A DNA stretch of 8,439 nt from Acidobacteriaceae bacterium (GTDB lineage: Bacteria; Acidobacteriota; Terriglobia; Bryobacterales; Bryobacteraceae). The notes beneath the pieces were generated by a model, which saw only the letters and a list, made by a program, of their open reading frames with translations, made no database searches and was not told the origin of the DNA. A program made the position numbers and the translations under genes. This document shows positions 5,987-8,439 of this stretch, one piece after another. Within the stretch, counting starts at the first letter, position 1. Each line of letters begins with the position of its first letter. The stretch covers positions 1 through 8,439 of the forward strand of contig JAFAZU010000517.1 in the NCBI GenBank assembly GCA_019239585.1, in the 5' to 3' direction.

Positions 5987-7150
5987 TTAAGCTCGTCCGG
6001 TAACTTTGTCCCAGCCGTAACGGATCGAGTTCTTCATCTTGTCCCAAGTGCTGTTGGGATAGCGACGGCCGTAGTCGGTACGCAAGTCGTTTTCTACGTC
6101 CGAAAAGCTTCTTCCTTTGTAGCGTGGATCGGATGCCATGTCGTAACCGTAGCGGTAAGCGGGCGCATAGGTATCGTAAGCCGCCCCGCTTGTGCCATAG
6201 TTCGTCTGAAAGTCACGGCGGAAATCGGAGTCGTCGAACGCGGCTCCCGTTGCCGCTCCTGTTGCTGTACCAGTGGCGCCGGTCGTAGCCGGAATTTGCT
6301 CGACGTCAACTTCAGTACGCCGGACTGTGTCGCGCACGGTTTCGCTTCTTTGCGAGACTTCTTTTCCAACGCGAACTTCCTCAACAACTCGCGCCTGTTT
6401 GGCAATCACGGGCTGTTCGGCAAACTCCTCCACCTCAATCACTTCGTCTTTCCCCGTCCTGAAATCAGCGTCTGAAGCAGGGCGATTGACGGGCCGGCGA
6501 TCAACGCGCACCCGCTCTTCCTGCAAATCGACGCTTTGTTCCACAGGCTGCTCAATGACACGGGAATAGACACGGACGCCGCCACGCAGGACCCGGCGCT
6601 TTCCTACCTGTAACTCTTCTTCAACTACCGGGATCGACTCTTCAGTGTTCGCTCCGGTTTTGGGGGTTCGGGCAGTGCCGGCAGCGCCGGTTGTCCCTAG
6701 GGCCGCAGCCGTAGTCGCCGTGCCGGTTGTTCCATAATTCGGGCTGCCCGTCGTTGACCCGCTAGTGTAGGCGTCATCAGTGTGAACATTCACGGGAGAG
6801 TGACCGTTCAAAATGTCTTCGATCCGGCCAATTTGACTTTCGTCCGCGTCCACGCTTAACAGGTAATGACCTTCGCTATATGCTCGTTCGTAACCTGCCC
6901 GATCCGTGTCCTCCTCAGCGCCGAAGAGCGATTTGAACCAGCCTGTAATCCCGCCCTCATGCCTGGTAGTTCTGGAGCTATAGTCATCGGTGCTGGAAGT
7001 GCCGCTAGTGGTGGAGGTGCCACTGCCCGAGCTTTCCAGGTAAATATCTCCTCGGTTGATACCTGCTGCTTGTAAATCCTGCGCTGCCGCTTGTGCATCA
7101 GCGCTGTTCCGGAAAGCAGCAATCACTGTCGATTTCGTTGTGGAAGCCAT
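5987..7150 (-). CDS. YsnF/AvaK-type stress protein (DUF2382) with flanking domains
   Basis: A 387-residue protein in three parts joined by Gly/Ser/Thr/Ala-rich linkers. Residues 6-38 and 66-122 form the N-terminal general-stress domain (GSP17M/YflT-like: STVIAAFRNSADAQAAAQDL, then AGYERAYSEGHYLLSVDAD with an ILNGH-type end). Residues 170-285 are DUF2382 (YsnF/AvaK): IPVVEEELQVGKRRV, VRVYSRVIEQPVEQSVDLQ, EFAEQPVIAKQARVVEEVRV. Residues 306-386 are a further conserved unit with PAYRYGYDMA, GRSFSDVENDLRTDYGRRYP and WDKMKNSIRYGWDKVTG, which I have seen attached to such stress proteins. The biochemical function is unknown; members are linked to heat, desiccation and general stress. It has no signal peptide and is likely cytoplasmic. 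The ATG is six codons after an in-frame TAA and has a good AAGGA ribosome binding site eight bases upstream. Its own terminator follows, so it is probably monocistronic. Confidence 0.9.
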   Translation of the reverse strand: MASTTKSTVIAAFRNSADAQAAAQDLQAAGINRGDIYLESSGSGTSTTSGTSSTDDYSSRTTRHEGGITGWFKSLFGAEEDTDRAGYERAYSEGHYLLSVDADESQIGRIEDILNGHSPVNVHTDDAYTSGSTTGSPNYGTTGTATTAAALGTTGAAGTARTPKTGANTEESIPVVEEELQVGKRRVLRGGVRVYSRVIEQPVEQSVDLQEERVRVDRRPVNRPASDADFRTGKDEVIEVEEFAEQPVIAKQARVVEEVRVGKEVSQRSETVRDTVRRTEVDVEQIPATTGATGTATGAATGAAFDDSDFRRDFQTNYGTSGAAYDTYAPAYRYGYDMASDPRYKGRSFSDVENDLRTDYGRRYPNSTWDKMKNSIRYGWDKVTGRA

Positions 7151-7290
7151 AAGTTTGTTCCTTTTTGCTTAACGAAGCACTTTACGTCTCTAAGACGCCA
7201 GGAGCCATAAATCGCTTCACGGTTTTCCAGCAAAATTTCGGTCGCCAGATTTACTGGTTTTATGTTTTGCTCCAGGTCTAAACGGCGCAT
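7123..7290 (-). other. Uncertain short ORF overlapping the stress-gene start
   Basis: From an ATG at 7288-7290 a 55-codon frame (MRRLDLEQNIKPVNLATEIL and onward) runs through the promoter region of the stress-protein gene and 28 bases into it. The composition looks fairly protein-like and GGAAGG lies directly before the ATG, which is too close for a normal ribosome binding site. It could be a leader peptide, or simply an open frame upstream of the real gene. I recognise no family. Confidence 0.15.
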
Positions 7291-7301
7291 CCTTCCAAGA
7301 A

Positions 7302-7308
7302 GGGAGGA
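7302..7308 (+). promoter_or_regulatory. Strong ribosome binding site of the SDR remnant
   Basis: GGGAGGA lies three bases before the ATG at 7312. It is the best Shine-Dalgarno match in the window and decides the start of the broken dehydrogenase gene, showing that the 5' end of that gene is intact. Confidence 0.6.
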
Positions 7309-7311
7309 TTG

Positions 7312-7520
7312 ATGGCAAAAAAGGGCGAAGTGGTTGTACTTACTGGAGCTTCGGTGGGTATCGGCAGAGTGGCAGTCGAACAGTTTGTGCGGCGTTCTTT
7401 CGAATAAGGCCTCTAACTTCAGCCTGCAAAGCTGGGCCAGTCTGCAATCGCGGATGGGCAGGGCTGGCGATTGGCGCTCTCGCAGGCGCAGGAATGCTGC
7501 TTTGGAGAAGGCGGCACTAG
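7312..7520 (+). pseudogene. Remnant of a short-chain dehydrogenase (SDR), internal deletion plus frameshift
   Basis: Three pieces in three frames read as one collapsed SDR gene. Piece 1, from the ATG at 7312 to TAA at 7405-7407, encodes 31 residues including VVVLTGASVGIGR, the TGxxxGIG dinucleotide-binding motif that opens NAD(P)-dependent SDR enzymes, and then stops. Piece 2, about 7391-7447 in another frame, encodes KASNFSLQSWASLQ, like the segment before the C-terminal helix in SDR members that end in a membrane anchor. Piece 3, about 7449-7520 in the third frame, encodes RGWAGLAIGALAGAG, then MLLWRRRH and TAG: a hydrophobic helix with a basic end. Joining pieces 2 and 3 needs one extra base removed near 7448-7451. 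Full-length relatives have roughly 330 residues, so about 250 codons between pieces 1 and 2, including the catalytic YxxxK, are missing. It ends nine bases before the convergent permease stop. The alternative is a chance ORF, but matching both ends is unlikely by chance. Confidence 0.72.
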
Positions 7521-7529
7521 ATCGAATAC

Positions 7530-8439
7530 TCATTCATACCGGAGCGCTGTTACTGGCTCTACTCGCATGGCTCGAAGCGCAGGTAGCAGAGAGGCTGCCA
7601 CAGTTGTTCCTAAGAGAGTGGCAACAGTCACAACCAATGAAGAAGGATCAAAACGCGATACACCAAACAGCAATCCTTCCAGGGAGCGGGTGAGCAAAAG
7701 AGCTGCAGCCAGACCGACGATCACGCCAACGATGCCCATCATGGCTCCTTGACCGATGACTTGTAGGAGCAACCGCTGAGGCTGCGCGCCCAGCGCCATT
7801 TTAATGCCGAACTCCGCTGTCCGCCGTTCGACGGAATAGGAGATTACGCCATAAATTCCAACGGTAGCGAGTCCCAAAGCGAGAACAGAGAACATTGTGA
7901 GAATAAGGGTGAGAAAACGTGGCCTCGAATTGGCGGCGGCAATTACATCCTCCATGGTCCGCACTTTCGCGAGCGGTAGGCTCCCGTCGATGGAAGCTAC
8001 AGCGCGACGAACTTCAGCAACTAATAAAAGCGGGTCTCGCGTCGTTTTCAGAGCGATGTTGGGCGTGGACAATCCATTTTGCGCCATGCGGTAGGGGATA
8101 AACAGCTCAGTTCCAGCAGGCTTATCAATGCCGCCGTTTTTCATATCGGCGATTACGCCGACCACTGTGAACCAGGGAAGTGGTTTGGAACTGCTGGGAC
8201 GCACGCGCCTGCCGATAGCGGACTGATGCGGCCAGAAGGTACGGGCCATTGCGGCGTTGACGACCACTCCGGGAGTTCTCTCATTACCGTCTCGTTCCTC
8301 AAGAAAGCGGCCCTCCATCAGGTGTGCGCCCATAGTTTGAAAGAAGCGGTCTCCTGCGATCTGGTAATAGGCAACGTTCTGAATCGGTCCATTGGGGACT
8401 CGAACAAAGCCTTCGATATCCGTATCGTTGTCAAGTTCT
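7530..8439 (-). CDS. MacB/FtsX-type ABC permease, ADOP-like, C-terminal part
   Basis: The frame runs off the window edge, leaving 302 visible residues of a larger protein. The ATG at 8331-8333 is an internal methionine: the 35 codons before it (FVRVPNGPIQNVAYYQIAGD and onward to RFFQT) continue the MacB periplasmic domain, whose usual 'YF..MG..L..GR.F...D' pattern is seen as RFFQTMGAHLMEGRFLEERD. The visible periplasmic part covers residues 1 to about 172, with a VVNAAMARTFWP segment. Then comes the FtsX core: three membrane helices at about 176-199, 226-251 and 267-290, a RRTAEFGIKMALGA cytoplasmic loop, and PALRAMRVEPVTALRYE at the end. The ending and loop fit the large acidobacterial family of orphan permeases that carry two FtsX units and lack a linked ATPase gene. 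The substrate is unknown; MacB-type permeases are mechanotransmitters acting on peptides, lipids or toxins. The N-terminal half and any partner lie outside. Confidence 0.9.
   Translation of the reverse strand, partial: ELDNDTDIEGFVRVPNGPIQNVAYYQIAGDRFFQTMGAHLMEGRFLEERDGNERTPGVVVNAAMARTFWPHQSAIGRRVRPSSSKPLPWFTVVGVIADMKNGGIDKPAGTELFIPYRMAQNGLSTPNIALKTTRDPLLLVAEVRRAVASIDGSLPLAKVRTMEDVIAAANSRPRFLTLILTMFSVLALGLATVGIYGVISYSVERRTAEFGIKMALGAQPQRLLLQVIGQGAMMGIVGVIVGLAAALLLTRSLEGLLFGVSRFDPSSLVVTVATLLGTTVAASLLPALRAMRVEPVTALRYE

Noticed and set aside
7123..7533. A 136-codon minus-strand frame across the dehydrogenase remnant
   Set aside because: Most of it is the antisense of the SDR pieces, which have a better ribosome binding site and recognisable motifs. 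Only its last 55 codons were kept, as a weak candidate.
7334..7693. A 119-codon plus-strand frame
   Set aside because: It includes SDR piece 2 but then runs into the antisense of the permease gene. It is a mixture of frames, not a gene.
7530..8333. Reading the permease as a complete 267-residue protein from the ATG at 8333
   Set aside because: The same frame continues without a stop to the window edge, and the 35 extra codons read as MacB periplasmic domain, so this ATG is internal and the gene is cut by the window.
1..8439. A novel defence island, mobile element, CRISPR array or biosynthetic cluster
   Set aside because: I looked for repeated spacers, transposase or integrase motifs, toxin-antitoxin pairs and linked enzymes on both strands and found none. 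The genes are mostly solitary and of known or plain unknown families.

Overview
The window looks like chromosomal DNA of an acidobacterium, probably in or near the class Terriglobia. This is inferred from gene content and a roughly mid-50s percent GC that I judged by eye. The pointers are a DUF4159 protein, the C-terminal half of a MacB/FtsX-type permease of the kind heavily duplicated in Acidobacteriota, a multi-domain YsnF/AvaK stress protein and a poxvirus-type topoisomerase IB. I see no rRNA, tRNA, CRISPR array, insertion sequence or phage module.

Layout, left to right. (1) 1-887, plus strand: a possible end of an upstream gene, then a secreted DUF4159 protein. (2) 913-1545, minus strand: a small cysteine-rich protein with the layout of a bacterial metallothionein, then an 85-residue unknown. 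(3) 1666-3267, minus strand: a multi-pass GT-C glycosyltransferase (family 39/ArnT-like). (4) 3378-3521, plus strand: a 47-codon ORF for a small hydrophobic protein. (5) 3524-4198, minus strand: a HAD phosphatase. (6) 4341-5456, plus strand: topoisomerase IB, whose 3' end overlaps the convergent 108-residue unknown at 5444-5770. (7) 5919-5949: a strong intrinsic terminator on the minus strand, directly after the stress-protein gene at 5987-7150. (8) 7312-7520, plus strand: the collapsed remains of a short-chain dehydrogenase, with both ends of the gene present, the middle missing and one further frameshift. (9) 7530-8439, minus strand: the FtsX-type permease, cut by the window edge.

The genes mostly stand alone, with their own short intergenic regions and several strand switches, so this is not one operon or pathway. 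A loose theme is stress housekeeping: metal sequestration, a DUF2382 stress protein, DNA topology, phosphatase clean-up and envelope sugar transfer. I found no convincing defence, secretion or biosynthetic system. The items most worth a second look are the dehydrogenase remnant, the metallothionein-like protein with its extra tail, the small hydrophobic ORF, and the terminator whose upstream arm is duplicated.
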